NCBI GenBank assembly: GCA_028583415.1
Contig: CM053274.1
Location: 91,147,549 to 91,211,548, forward strand
Length of the DNA: 64,000 bases
Direction: 5' to 3'
From: Protea cynaroides
Taxonomy: Eukaryota > Streptophyta > Magnoliopsida > Proteales > Proteaceae
The position numbers and the translations under genes are program-made. This document shows positions 58,601 through 64,000 of this stretch, piece after piece. How positions within the stretch are numbered: the stretch's first letter is position 1; every line of letters starts with the position of its first letter. The notes under the pieces were generated by a model. It searched no databases and was not told the DNA's origin. It saw nothing but the letters and a program-made list of their open reading frames with translations.

Positions 58601-60232
58601 CTTTTTCTTTTTCTTTTTTTTATTATTGATCAAATAGAAGGACATAAAAGAAGAAGAAGAAAATATGAGGTGTACTCATACAGAAGAAGCTAAAATACTT
58701 CACAATGGCCCAAATTGAAGATAGTAATTAAAGGAAAGAAAGATGGAACCACCTTAGAATTATCCTGTAAGTATGTCTTTCCTCTTATCATAAATCCTTG
58801 TCCTCCTGGAAAAGACCAACAGTTTGTGTCGGTAACATCTTTTCCTTGGGACATGGAACCATGATACTGACTTGCATCAATACTGATAGGAGGAATGTGG
58901 TCATCTAATTCCTTATTTGTGACTGTAACTGCACCAGAACAAACACTTGAGAAAAATTAAGGGTATATAAATAATAATAGATTGAAGTAAGTGCTTAAGG
59001 CTTTAGGTCAACTGATGATCATTAAATGTCCACAAGTATAATTAGAAGAAACCAAAGATGATACCTTTGTCAATTACAAACTGTAAATACTATTTGGCTT
59101 ACTATTTATTGAGACAATATTTGTTACTATTTTATATACTCCACCAAAGGTTTTGAATATGCAATAGAAATCATCAGCTGCGGCATCTGATGCAGAAGTT
59201 TACTGGCATAGTGATACATATTTTTATGATCCATCAATAAAGATAGTTTATTCTATTTTAGTTTCTTCTATTTTGTATTCATTGGAAGGAGATTTGTCAC
59301 TAAATTTGTTGATATAAAGAAAACAATTACAGCATCAGAGAGTGAAAGCAAGAAATGGAATCCCGCCTACCAACCCCCCCCCCCCCCCCCCCAAAAAAAA
59401 AAAAAAAAAAAAATGGGATGAAAGAGGATAGAGTACCATCCTCAAATTTTATGCTTCAATTACCACAAAGTTGAGTTGGTCGTCTGGTCAAGTTGCTCAA
59501 TACTACCACTCTTATTATTCAGTTAGCCAATATCTCTAGGGTTCAGAACTACTTACTGAATGATAGGTCAAGTACAAAAGAGAGGGAAAAAAATAACCAT
59601 GTGAAACACATAATGTGTGTACATTTCAATTATGTATGTTATTTTATGAGTGGAATTACAGTACAGTAGCAAGTTTTCCTCACAGATGAAGGAGATACTG
59701 ATATTATGCTCTAGACGAGGCAATATTACCTGAACTTCGTTTCAAGGCCAACCTTGCGATGGCCCATGAGACATTCTTTAGCTTCAGTTTCCCATCCTGA
59801 CAGAAAGTTAAGGAGCGGGTCAAAATTTTGACTGCTGGGTGCTCATATATATGCATGTGTTTGTGTGTGCAACCGTGCATATTTGTATACGACATGCATG
59901 TGTGCACGTTCTATGGTCAAGGGGAAGGTAAACCACTGTCTGAGTGTAAAGTCAAGGAACAGAGTAATAATTCTCAGAGCCTTTGCATCTGTGATCTAAA
60001 ACAGAATAGTAATGGCAGTAAATGCAGACTACCTTGGCAACCTCTATGTCATCATCACTATCCTCATCATCAGATGATGGATCAGCAGCAATTGCATCAT
60101 AGAATTGATCATTAACTTCTTCGTCCTCAAATTCACCACTTGCACCAGAAGAACTAGAAACTTTTGAATGGACCACAGTAGTTGGAGAGTCAAATCTGAG
60201 TGTAGGATTTGCTCCGAAGTATTCCTTGAGGC
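17479..60232 (-). CDS. EDR2-like protein, C-terminal half with DUF1336 (EDR2_C), 5' partial
   Basis: Nine exons on the minus strand, in transcript order: 60033-60232, 59730-59796, 58753-58928, 56325-56426, 38525-38572, 36893-37036, 36686-36781, 21120-21221, 17479-17571. All have GT-AG borders and compatible phases, and give 341 residues plus TGA. The visible protein begins with KEYFGANPTLRF, runs through an acidic stretch (SSDDEDSDDDIE), a link (KNVSWAIARLALKRSS), and then the DUF1336 core: CWSFPGGQGFMIRGKTYL, GGDPLLKLLAVDWFK, LVLYYGADRPI, GYWMVKRAVGTRACLLGKAV, IDVDIGSSSVAKSIIGLVLG and LPEYILGTVQLNRV. Full-length family members carry PH and START domains upstream. EDR2 is known as a negative regulator of pathogen-induced cell death that binds lipids. 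The first visible exon starts in mid-codon, so more exons lie beyond the window. Introns of 17,752 and 15,464 bp are packed with transposons, yet no exon shows a lesion. Closest relatives are probably the PH-START-DUF1336 proteins of the At3g54800/At2g28320 type. Confidence 0.9.
17865..18267 (-). repeat. 3' LTR of the 17865-19408 element
   Basis: 403 bp, reading TGTTGAAG... on the minus strand. Its outer CA end is mutated to TA on the + strand edge. It holds GAATCGATGTGTATTCCTCT, missing from the partner LTR, so the two differ by indels and substitutions. Confidence 0.9.
18406..18560. repeat. Array of six 25-27-bp repeats inside the LTR element
   Basis: Units such as GAGATTGCATCATGTGCAAG followed by TAGTA, varying to TTACGTGCAA and CACGTGCAGG. 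The core (GTTGCA...TGCAA) is partly palindromic. Related units occur in the elements at 28.5 and 39.9 kb. Confidence 0.8.
19045..19408 (-). repeat. 5' LTR of the 17865-19408 element
   Basis: 364 bp, TGTTAAAG...CACA on the minus strand, directly before the primer-binding site. Confidence 0.9.
19414..21119. other. Remaining last intron of the EDR2-like gene
   Basis: Intron sequence between the LTR element and the exon at 21120. AT-rich, with a CT microsatellite near 19796-19808. No gene or clear transposon seen. Confidence 0.5.
21120..21221 (-). CDS. EDR2-like exon, IDVDIGSSS segment
   Basis: 102 bp, 34 codons, phase 0 on both sides, with acceptor ATGCAG|ATTGAT and donor CTCGAG|GTTTGT. It encodes IDVDIGSSSVAKSIIGLVLG and VVDLAILLE, the most conserved stretch of DUF1336. 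Confidence 0.92.
23035..23810 (+). repeat. Polypyrimidine minisatellite (TTC)n-CTCTGCGCA-(T)n
   Basis: About 17 diverged units of roughly 35-60 bp, each made of TTC repeats, then CTCTGCGCA (or CTTTGCGCA, CTCTGTGCA and the like), then a run of T. One strand is almost purely pyrimidine over nearly 0.8 kb. The phrase GTGAATGTCGAGTGT occurs twice (23015 and 23340), so a larger period is superimposed. It lies upstream of the hAT transposase. Confidence 0.88.
24180..26887 (+). pseudogene. hAT transposase pseudogene (BED finger, DUF659, dimerisation domain)
   Basis: Order on the + strand: N-terminal BED-type zinc finger (KYGYWSDLGNKNMVKCTLCG, then HLAG and a distal Cys; 24290-24425), the DUF659-type catalytic region (LMSDGWTDKRGRHLINF, VVTDNVANYKLAG, AAHCNDLMLED; 25010-25320), a central part to about 26036, the hAT C-terminal dimerisation region (CGIPRTFEY, then HTKKRNRLEYERLNDL; 26150-26450) and an acidic tail (26706-26887). 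At least two frame breaks are visible (near 24620 and 25500), plus in-frame TAG/TGA codons near 25788 and further stops after 26030. Two likely introns remain (26069-26153 and 26272-26385). Not expected to make active protein. Confidence 0.88.
27456..28323. other. Intron sequence right of the hAT relic
   Basis: EDR2-like intron sequence with CT-rich patches and a 54-bp tandem duplication (28103-28210). No coding sequence recognised. Confidence 0.5.
28103..28210. repeat. 54-bp tandem duplication
   Basis: Two adjacent, nearly identical copies beginning CCCATTAATATGTTGATG at 28103 and 28157. One difference is visible (GATAGTTTGA against GATAATCTGA), so it is fairly recent. Confidence 0.85.
28539..28930 (+). 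repeat. 5' LTR of the 28539-31096 element
   Basis: 392 bp ending TTTTGTTTCA immediately before the primer site. Starts TATTAAAGTAC, a mutated TG start relative to the partner TGTTAAACTAC. Confidence 0.88.
30089..30130. repeat. (AT)n microsatellite next to a G-run
   Basis: About 21 AT units directly after a G13 run and ATC, inside the non-coding LTR element. Confidence 0.95.
30180..30440. repeat. Diverged hairpin repeats (GTTGCACGTGATGCAAC)
   Basis: Four to five units with the palindromic core GTTGCACGTGATGCAAC (exact at 30328-30344; variants near 30192, 30236 and 30286) separated by CTACTAC-type spacers. The same motif is at 41619-41635 and, inverted, in the 18406-18560 array. Confidence 0.75.
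30675..31096 (+). repeat. 3' LTR of the 28539-31096 element
   Basis: 422 bp, TGTTAAAC...TTGTTACA, preceded by a G-rich purine tract. Confidence 0.9.
32060..34625 (-). pseudogene. L1-type LINE ORF2 fragment (reverse transcriptase), decayed
   Basis: Read on the minus strand from 34625: an RT-upstream region (KLGDRNTSYFHKSV), the RT blocks (SAFIHGRNIVDDIM near 33870; QGIKQGCPMSPFLFTL near 33590; LTHLAFVNDIMIFSEG near 33470; FLSYVGRLEPV near 33160; ESFISAFLWKG) and a C-terminal part with WFERN near 32140. Several frame breaks and stops. The FVND motif replaces the first catalytic Asp of FADD/YADD by Asn. There is no 3' UTR or poly(A), so the copy is truncated at both ends. Confidence 0.85.
34626..35974 (+). 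mobile_element. Non-coding LTR retroelement, 5' LTR truncated
   Basis: 5' LTR remnant 34626-34930 and 3' LTR about 35511-35974 share GTAACTAGGACTGC, TATAAATAAAGACC and CTTGTCTTTACTTT. Primer site TGGTATCAAAGC at 34931-34942. G-rich purine tract before 35511. The interior (0.6 kb) consists of simple CTGCTACTAC-type repeats with no coding capacity. No clean target duplication, in line with the loss of the outer part of the 5' LTR. Confidence 0.8.
36686..36781 (-). CDS. EDR2-like exon, GYWMVKRAVG segment
   Basis: 96 bp, 32 codons, phase 0. It encodes GYWMVKRAVGTRACLLGKAV and ends RQDNFLE before a 15,464-bp intron. The intron on its 5' side is only 111 bp. Confidence 0.93.
36893..37036 (-). CDS. 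EDR2-like exon, VPAKPNYSLVLYY segment
   Basis: 144 bp, 48 codons, phase 0. It encodes VPAKPNYSLVLYYGADRPI through FVDGSDIFRNARLKLIPSIVE. Clean GT-AG borders. Confidence 0.93.
37037..38524. other. EDR2-like intron (1,488 bp)
   Basis: Contains A/T runs and a long C tract (about 37801-37830), otherwise nothing recognisable. Confidence 0.6.
38525..38572 (-). CDS. EDR2-like 48-bp micro-exon
   Basis: 16 codons (SDAGKKLPFILVINLE), phase 0, acceptor ATTTTCAG|TCA and donor GAG|GTATGT. It is a very short exon bordered by a 17,752-bp intron upstream and a 1,488-bp intron downstream. The residues match the conserved KLPFILVINLQ of the family. Confidence 0.9.
38619..39911 (-). mobile_element. Internally deleted Copia-type LTR element
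   Basis: LTRs at about 38619-38942 and 39584-39911 share AGGGGAGAG, AAGTCGACTTGGA, TAGTCCAAGT and AAGCTAGGTGACACCTAGACT. On the minus strand the primer site TGGTATTAGAGC precedes the interior (39572-39583), and a purine tract precedes the 3' LTR at 38943. The interior is about 0.64 kb and retains only a broken RNase H. The target duplication is unclear. Confidence 0.85.
38945..39405 (-). pseudogene. Copia RNase H remnant
   Basis: The minus strand encodes ITWHSKKQTTIARSSAEAEY and a following ELIWLKSILSEFG (39190-39370), the hallmark of Copia-type RNase H. A short frame break follows, then a DNQTAIYIASNPVF-type segment interrupted by a stop near 39098. No integrase or reverse transcriptase remains. 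Non-functional. Confidence 0.85.
39937..40270 (+). repeat. 5' LTR of the 39937-42681 element
   Basis: 334 bp, TGTTAGCG...CTGCAACA, directly before the primer-binding site. Confidence 0.93.
41960..42260 (+). repeat. Array of GCTTGGTTCACAGTGACCTA repeats
   Basis: About seven diverged units of some 40-50 bp based on TGCTTGGTTCACAGTGACC plus TAT(A/G)(C/T)TG. The same unit recurs in the 28539-31096 element near 30410-30530, so the arrays are shared by elements with different LTRs. Confidence 0.8.
42356..42681 (+). repeat. 3' LTR of the 39937-42681 element
   Basis: 326 bp, TGTCAGCATT...GGGCAACA. Differs from the 5' LTR by small indels and scattered substitutions. Confidence 0.93.
42703..43265. 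mobile_element. Non-autonomous hAT element, 563 bp, CAAGGCG family
   Basis: The left end CATAATTATCAAGGCGTCGC and right end GTCGCCTTGGC...GAACTATG match the family ends with mutations. The flanks TCATAGAT (42695-42702) and CCAAAGAT (43266-43273) agree at 6 of 8 positions, an aged target duplication. No coding capacity. Confidence 0.75.
43423..44663. mobile_element. TIR element rich in TATCGACC/CGATAC phrases
   Basis: The left end TCAAGGATTAAAGTAT and right end ATACTTAAATCCTTGA are inverted repeats. The interior is full of TATCGACCTATATCG and CCGATACTGACTGATAC phrases. A module of about 170 bp is duplicated in tandem (from about 44166 and 44336), each copy with a long T-run and CAAACGAGAAAATGGAAATG. 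The flanks agree only partly (TCAAGA shared), so a 9-bp duplication is suggested but not proven. A 138-residue open frame at 43480-43896 resembles nothing I know. Confidence 0.65.
45576..46579. mobile_element. Non-autonomous hAT element, 1004 bp, TSD ACTATCTT
   Basis: Perfect 8-bp duplications ACTATCTT at 45568-45575 and 46580-46587. The ends CATAGTTGTCAAGGCG and CGCCTTGATAACTATG are inverted. Its right ~230 bp (GCATATATATAAACATTAAT and beyond) match the right end of the 6.1-kb hAT relic, so it is a derivative of that family. It interrupts an L1 LINE. Confidence 0.95.
47797..47821. repeat. Palindromic ACCGGTCGCA...TGCGACCGGT
   Basis: Ten-base inverted arms with a five-base centre, followed by further (T)ACCGGTCGC and GACCGGT copies to 47920, inside the solo LTR. 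Confidence 0.85.
48307..48572 (+). repeat. 138-bp tandem duplication inside the solo LTR
   Basis: Copies start at 48307 and 48445 and share GTGGTCTCCGGCCTGGCCAC and TCTATCTCTATGCCGTAGGG. A worn partial third copy follows near 48640-48710. Confidence 0.85.
49716..50600 (-). repeat. 3' LTR of the gag-only element
   Basis: 885 bp, TGATGCAG...TGCCATCA on the minus strand. Its first 157 bases encode the end of gag. Three CACGTG palindromes. Confidence 0.94.
50444..52114 (-). CDS. Gypsy-type gag polyprotein with zinc knuckle, intact, 556 aa
   Basis: Structural capsid-nucleocapsid protein of a plant Ty3/gypsy-type element. Order: N-terminal coiled-coil-like segment (LNDLVNLVLQRLTKMDAKLD), the retrotransposon gag core (DPEAFQDWLNALDDYFDWF, ARDWWRNYEY, QLNNLRQGTMSMEDYVYQF, about residues 105-260), a CCHC zinc knuckle CYHCNAYGHFARDC (about 325-338), and an acidic spacer. 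The ATG follows the primer-binding site at once (PBS ends 52115, ATG 52112-52114), so there is almost no leader. The last 51 codons and stop lie inside the 3' LTR and give a Cys-Ser-Arg-Glu-His repeat (HCSREHCSREHCSRG) from the palindromic units. There are no internal stops. A retained gag without pol suggests selection or recent origin; particle formation would need enzymes from another element. Confidence 0.92.
   Translation of the reverse strand: MAEESSNSPNQSNNLNDLVNLVLQRLTKMDAKLDSVDGRISNLEEQDNPRPARIEALRKEIPNANLMPRRVIRAPQRVPREEYYNPPYEDYDEPIHYQTHEVRRDLKEFHGRQDPEAFQDWLNALDDYFDWFSLPEPRKLQLARSKLVGGARDWWRNYEYSLMRSRREPTTWEEMKEELKEKYLPRFFQRRLHDQLNNLRQGTMSMEDYVYQFDQLCARSGSRDNDDQMISRFRLGLRPEIREKIGVVDIVSFNDCVDKAFQVEDLLKSTPKPTSSSYELKHPTPNSKAIGTISHATPTTDKGKTPMVATTDVQCYHCNAYGHFARDCPQKLKVNSLVAAIEANPDTQVCEPQSDDTFVPNTDVMDDGEDSYGIHIISSMVLIASKIDVDNFDAFAKAPEIEKGDHNSDEDHGIVETIAKNEELNKIVPMNTTISLDFPQDVEHIDFVIPSKYLEESGPKVMDFLPTLQGQPKFQNQKMLPIEPTEIILHHYQTHGRVHFKWGGVDAVQEATSPRYRQHGPGPSPHCSREHCSREHCSRGTVHVNSTNSISYDSFD
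50474..50536. repeat. Three CACGTG-centred palindromes in the 3' LTR
   Basis: A perfect 24-bp palindrome at 50474-50497, then two 14-bp palindromes TGTTCACGTGAACA at 50508-50521 and 50523-50536, separated by a CGCGTGAACAG spacer. All contain the G-box core CACGTG bound by plant bZIP/bHLH factors. They fall in U3 and in the gag C-terminal codons. Confidence 0.93.
52129..53000 (-). repeat. 5' LTR of the gag-only element
   Basis: 872 bp, highly similar by eye to the 3' LTR. It lacks one CACGTG palindrome unit and has several small indels. Confidence 0.94.
52889..52936. repeat. Two CACGTG-centred palindromes in the 5' LTR
   Basis: The 24-bp palindrome (52889-52912) and one 14-bp palindrome (52923-52936). 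One unit fewer than the partner LTR. Confidence 0.93.
53884..54700. repeat. Composite repeat sharing its interior with the 1004-bp hAT element
   Basis: Positions about 54170-54630 match 45820-46300 (landmarks CTCAAATTC/TTCAAATTCC, GTTCAAGAACAAAA, CACTAAAAACCA, AAATGATCTCTTG, GGTTTGACCGG, CGAGATTGCTTGAAT). The left flank (53900-54150) is a different sequence rich in GGTTTTGAC/GTTTCGACC phrases. Boundaries and class are not fixed. Confidence 0.65.
55232..55336. mobile_element. 105-bp hAT MITE, TSD GCTGACTC
   Basis: Perfect duplications GCTGACTC at 55224-55231 and 55337-55344. The inverted ends are CATAGTTGTCAAGGC and GCCTTGACAACTATG. The interior consists only of CAAGGCG/GGCGCC subterminal phrases. 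The smallest member of the family that includes the 6.1-kb relic. Confidence 0.95.
55590..55633. repeat. Compound (TA)n-(GA)n microsatellite
   Basis: About 10 TA units followed by about 12 GA units inside the 17.8-kb EDR2-like intron. Confidence 0.95.
56325..56426 (-). CDS. EDR2-like exon, GGDPLLKLLAVDWFK segment
   Basis: 102 bp, 34 codons, phase 0, acceptor CCATAG|ATAGCT and donor GTTCAG|GTAAAG. It ends VALHPKCLVQ, which continues into the micro-exon at 38525 after the longest intron of the window. Confidence 0.93.
57736..57897 (-). mobile_element. Au-like SINE, 162 bp, 19-bp TSD
   Basis: A perfect 19-bp target duplication (ACTCTATGAGTCCAGCCAG) at 57717-57735 and 57898-57916. On the minus strand it shows a pol III A-box-like CCTTAGTGTGACGG near the 5' end, a B-box-like GGTTTGAAAC (near 57828-57837), then GGGTAAAGCTGCGTACACTC and GGGAGCCTCGTGCACTGGGA, features of the tRNA-derived Au SINE family. 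It lies in the intron between EDR2-like exons 58753 and 56325, in sense. Confidence 0.92.
58335..58355. repeat. C-run microsatellite
   Basis: A poly-C tract followed by CACACACAC. A second C-run with a poly-A tail lies at 59376-59413. Confidence 0.9.
58753..58928 (-). CDS. EDR2-like exon, start of DUF1336 core
   Basis: 176 bp, entered in phase 1 (one base from the previous exon). It encodes KELDDHIPPISIDASQYHG and then CWSFPGGQGFMIRGKTYL. Donor TCTAAG|GTGGTT. Confidence 0.9.
59730..59796 (-). CDS. EDR2-like exon, linker before DUF1336
   Basis: 67 bp encoding DGKLKLKNVSWAIARLALKR plus two serines, ending with one base of the next codon. Acceptor CTGTCAG|GATGGG. Confidence 0.88.
60033..60232 (-). 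CDS. EDR2-like first visible exon, acidic linker
   Basis: 200 bp entered with two bases of a split codon, so it is not the first exon of the gene. It encodes KEYFGANPTLRFDSPTTVVH and an acidic Ser/Asp/Glu-rich segment that precedes DUF1336 in this family. Acceptor TTGTATAG|GCC. Confidence 0.88.
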
Positions 60233-63200
60233 CTATACAACCAAATGGAGAAAAGAAGTTGGAAAGTCAAATGCAAATGCAGGATTTGCTCCAAAGTACA
60301 CCTCAATGCATAAGCAATCAATAAGATGGACAAAAGAAATAAGAACTCCTCTCATTTATGGAGTTAAAAAAAAAAAGAAAAAGAAAGGATAATGGTAGGT
60401 AATCAGTTTTGGAATGTCATTTACATAGTCAGGTTATGCAAAAATAACATATTGTCAGATAACTCCAAGAATATAAGTATTTGTTCAAGTACTCAATGGA
60501 TTACAGCCTTCTGGGATATCCTCTATCTTTAGTGCTAGAAATTGCAAGTTAGCAGTTAGGCAACTCAACTAAGTTCAACAAAACCTTACCACAGCCATTT
60601 GGGGCGGCCATGTCTTAGACTTTCTAGAGTATATGCTCTGTTAAAAAAGTATCAAAACAGACTCTTTCATACCATTATAATTTCTACAAGAACATCCAGA
60701 AATGAATAACTTCTAAGTTCTAACACTAGCTACTTCTAAGCAAAATTTTATAATTTCCACATAAATTGCTAATAAGCCAAAAAGTAATAAATTTTATGTG
60801 AAAACCAGAACAGAATAACTTCTAAAAGTAGCTACTTCTAAGATATATCAAAGTTTTGTAATTTCTACATAAAATGCAAATAAAGCCAATGGAAAGTAAG
60901 ATGTCATGTCAAAAGCCTGCACATCTGTCTAACGGCCATAACATGCTCAAATCACTTCCCATTTCTCCTTAAGGGAGGATTTTGGATCCACTAAAATTTA
61001 AGTTGGGTTATCAAGTCAAATGAAATTTCAAGTTCTCTAAATCCAAGGAGCTTTGACATAGAAAACTTAGGGTAGTAGCCCAATAGAATAGGACCAACAT
61101 CCCGAGCAATTCTGCAGAGCTGGCCCATCTTCTTTTTCACATATCACAGAGTAGTTTGCCAGATTGGATCTTTACTCAAATGCTTACTTTGACACTATGC
61201 ACAAGAACATGCAATTCGGATCACCCGTTCACATGTACTGCGCACAGATTACAACTCTTGTATTCACTGTGTATGAAAGAAGAGAGAAACAAAAAAAGAA
61301 ACTAGGCTACCCCTATTCCAAATGCAGCTCTTATAATCAATCATATGGAGAGAGGCAGTCCCTGTGGCATTTTCCTAACCAGAAAGACACCTCAACCAGA
61401 TTCAATATTCTCCTATTGTAATGCTTAAAAGTAACAGGATTGCACGAATCTAATGGCATAAACAAGACTATTCAATCTATATTCAAAAACATAGCATGAA
61501 GAATGGTATTTTTACACTACTGCTACTAGTTCAATGCATATCCCCACCACTAGGCTGTCAACAGATAGGTGGTCTTACCTGTACCCTCCAAGGGGAGGGG
61601 GAAGTTTTCAACCTTAGTAAGGACTTACATTTACCCTTAGTCCCTTACTCATCACATTACCTGGTGTTTAGAGCTTCAACAATGTTCTTTCAATTTGTAG
61701 GTTGGGGATTTTGTCGTTTCGAAATACTATTTGGCTTAAGATCTAGGAGTATTTGGGTAGACTACAAGGGATTGTTTATGGTTATACGGCCAGGCCTTGA
61801 GTGAACATGTAAACATAGATGTATAATGTATATATGCAACAGAGTTGCCTAAATATCTTTATCTAGACAGATAAGGGTAAACGGGTTGGGCAAGACTCTC
61901 TTACCCATACCCTACCTGTTTCGTTAAACAGTATAAAATCCCTTACCTTACCCTCCCTATTTAAGATAACCATTATGAAAATTCCACCTTTGCCCTCCAA
62001 ATGAGGATCTGGTAAGGCAGGTAAATGGGTATGCATTGACAGTCCTAGCCCTCACCATGAAAGTGAAATTCCTGAAAGAAAATATATTTGAACAGATGAT
62101 GAAAGAAAAGGTTACCCAACCTGCAACTTGGCACAACAAAGCATAGGGGACTGTCTTTTCAAAGTCTGACCGCTGGTTCTTCTTCCATAGAAAGCACCCA
62201 CTACTGGTAGGAGGTACCTCCAAAATTTGTGTTATTTGACATCTCTTAGCATTTGAAGCTGAGGATAGATTCAAACCTCTCATCTCCCAAGTGGAAGCTA
62301 CACAGAACAATAAAAATAATGGCCTCAATGAAGGTCAGTAGGCAGAAGTCCGATATTTGAGTACATAGAGGAACAAAATAAGTAGCAGTCAACAATTTTT
62401 CACTTCTCTCATCATGGAGGTCATGAAAAAATAAAAAACTATTTGCTAGTTCCACATATTACAATGAAACAAATCTCCATGTGCATTTCCCAGGTATCCA
62501 AAGTAGAACTCAACCCAACTCAACTCGATGTGAATTCATGGCAAACAAACCAAAGTAACATACTATATCTGAAGTAGTTGCGAACCCGCACAAGAAAGAA
62601 GATATAGATAGGGATTCTTTTTTCTTATTTGGGTTTAACTTGTAATAGGAAGTTTAGATAAGATAGGAGTTTTTGCAATTGTTTCCTAGTTTTTTATATT
62701 TCCAGATTAAGTAGGAGATTACTAGGATTTTACTTTCAGTTTTAGATTAGGCTTCTGCTTGGATTTTATTTTCAGTTGTCTTAAATTAGGAGTCTATGTT
62801 TTATTTATTCTTTTTACATGGTTGTAACTATTCGGTGAAGTAGTGATTTGAGTACAGAAAATGGAATATTGAGTTGTTCTTGCCTAGGCCTATTGGCCAG
62901 AGTGCTATCGTTTCTCTATTCTTTTCTTCTCAGTGAGCCGGTTACACCTCCCATCGGGTGAGTCCCCCCCCTCTCTCTTCCCTTCTTCTTCCTTCCCCTT
63001 CACTTTCTTTCCCTGCTATGGTTCCTCTACCAATCTGCAAAGAAATTGTTCGATCTCCTTGTTGAATGATCTGTGTACCCTAAGATTTTGGGAATAAACT
63101 GGCCATGCTTAGGCGATTCAAACCCTTATATCTCACATCCAGATTCCTCTTCAATTGGGAGGGATTCAGGTTTCAAATACTTCATCAATTGTTCTGCTGC

Positions 63201-64000
63201 CGAGATCTGATTCAGAAGATTGTGGATTGATTTTGGGCTGCTGAACCATGTGCATAAGAACTGGGTTTCATAGATCTGTGTTAGAAGGCGTCCCCTAAAT
63301 TTTTAGATCGAACCAAGTTCATTTTGGGAGATTCCTCATCCGGAAGCCAACCAGATTCCCGCTGGTTATGTTTCCCTGTTTTGATGAGAGGGTGAAGAAG
63401 GCCCCCTCTCCCACGTAACCTTTATCTCCTTATTTTATTTGTTCACTTTCCTAAATACCCCCAACTTTTGAGCTATTCCCACCTCTAATAGCTTCTAAGT
63501 TTGTCCTTACCCCTTAAAATCAAATTTCTCTTGCATCCCATGTGCTGTTTCTTTTCAATAAGAGTCATAATTTGTTCTAGAAAATTACCAAACTGCCATT
63601 ACATCTTTATATTTGGACTCCTGTCATTTGGGTGGGTTCATAGTGATCATAAAAGGGTTTTTGCATCAATCTAAGTACATGTAATTTTAACACATGATTC
63701 ATTCGAGCTCTCCAAAAGCAAGTAACAGGATACAAGAAAGAAAATAGTGATGATGAGTAGTTTCATAGGATATGTTTTGGACACTTCATTCTCTGGTTTG
63801 GCTTTGTTGCATTATTCTGGATCCGGAATTCAAATAGCACACTTTTTCCATGATGGTAGCGTTTTATCAATTAAAAGAAACCAGGAGAAAAAGAGAGCAC
63901 TGAAAAGTTCTATACAAGGTAGAGTTTTCAGGGGAATTTTTTTAAGTTGACAGAGGAAGGGGGAAATGTGTGAAGTAAGATAAGAGAAGGTGCGGGGGTT
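60233..64000 (-). other. Probable EDR2-like intron, no exon recognised
   Basis: The exon at 60033-60232 starts in mid-codon, so the gene continues to the right. I found no PH or START exon up to 64000. Positions about 62590-63700 look LTR/leader-like (AT-rich promoter-like sequence, then CT-rich stretches and CACCTCCCATCGGGTGAG), but no repeat partner or duplication is visible. Short open frames (61496-61804 and 63747-63950, +; 61957-62328, -) resemble no known family. Confidence 0.45.

Noticed and set aside
61496..61804. Plus-strand 102-codon frame
   Set aside because: Hydrophobic but without homology I recognise, no splice context, and within a probable intron of the opposite strand.
63747..63950. 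Plus-strand 67-codon frame near the right edge
   Set aside because: Short, no recognised family, no promoter or splice evidence.

Overview
This window is nuclear DNA from a flowering plant. Its genes have plant-type GT-AG introns and belong to plant-specific families, and its repeats are typical of angiosperms (Copia and Gypsy LTR elements primed by initiator-Met tRNA, L1 and RTE LINEs, hAT and MULE-like DNA transposons, an Au-like SINE). The long, repeat-filled introns fit a medium-to-large genome. I cannot name the species.

Three host genes are supported. (1) Positions 914-4245, + strand: the last nine exons of a plastid-type aspartate aminotransferase (ASP5-like). The exon(s) for the transit peptide lie off the left edge. 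(2) Positions 6415-9819, - strand: a complete two-exon LRR receptor-like protein of subfamily XI, most like MOL1. It has 22 LRRs and a kinase-like domain that lacks key catalytic residues. (3) Positions 17479-60232, - strand: the last nine exons (341 residues) of an EDR2-like protein carrying the DUF1336/EDR2_C lipid-signalling domain. All splice junctions keep one reading frame. Two of its introns are about 15.5 and 17.8 kb. The PH and START exons are presumably beyond the right edge.

Layout. 1-4.7 kb is ASP5. 4.7-6.4 kb is a short convergent intergenic stretch with a 610-bp hAT MITE. 6.4-9.8 kb is the MOL1-like gene. 9.8-17.4 kb is intergenic, with a MULE-like long-TIR element and a GC-rich foldback. 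17.5-60.2 kb is the EDR2-like gene, most of it transposons inside introns. 60.2-64 kb is probably more intron of that gene.

The introns hold the most interesting content. A hAT family with CATAGTTGTCAAGGC ends is present as a 6.1-kb transposase-bearing relic plus 1004-, 563- and 105-bp derivatives. A group of non-coding LTR elements (17.9, 28.5, 34.6 and 39.9 kb) shares a leader and, in three of them, short repeats. A 3.3-kb gag-only Gypsy-type element (TR-GAG type) has an intact gag frame that runs into the 3' LTR through G-box palindromes. L1 and RTE LINEs are split by dated nested insertions. A 162-bp SINE has a perfect 19-bp target duplication. Many element boundaries were fixed directly from matching target-site duplications.

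The three genes do not form a pathway; they are ordinary chromosomal neighbours. I saw no rRNA, tRNA, CRISPR array or organelle insertion.
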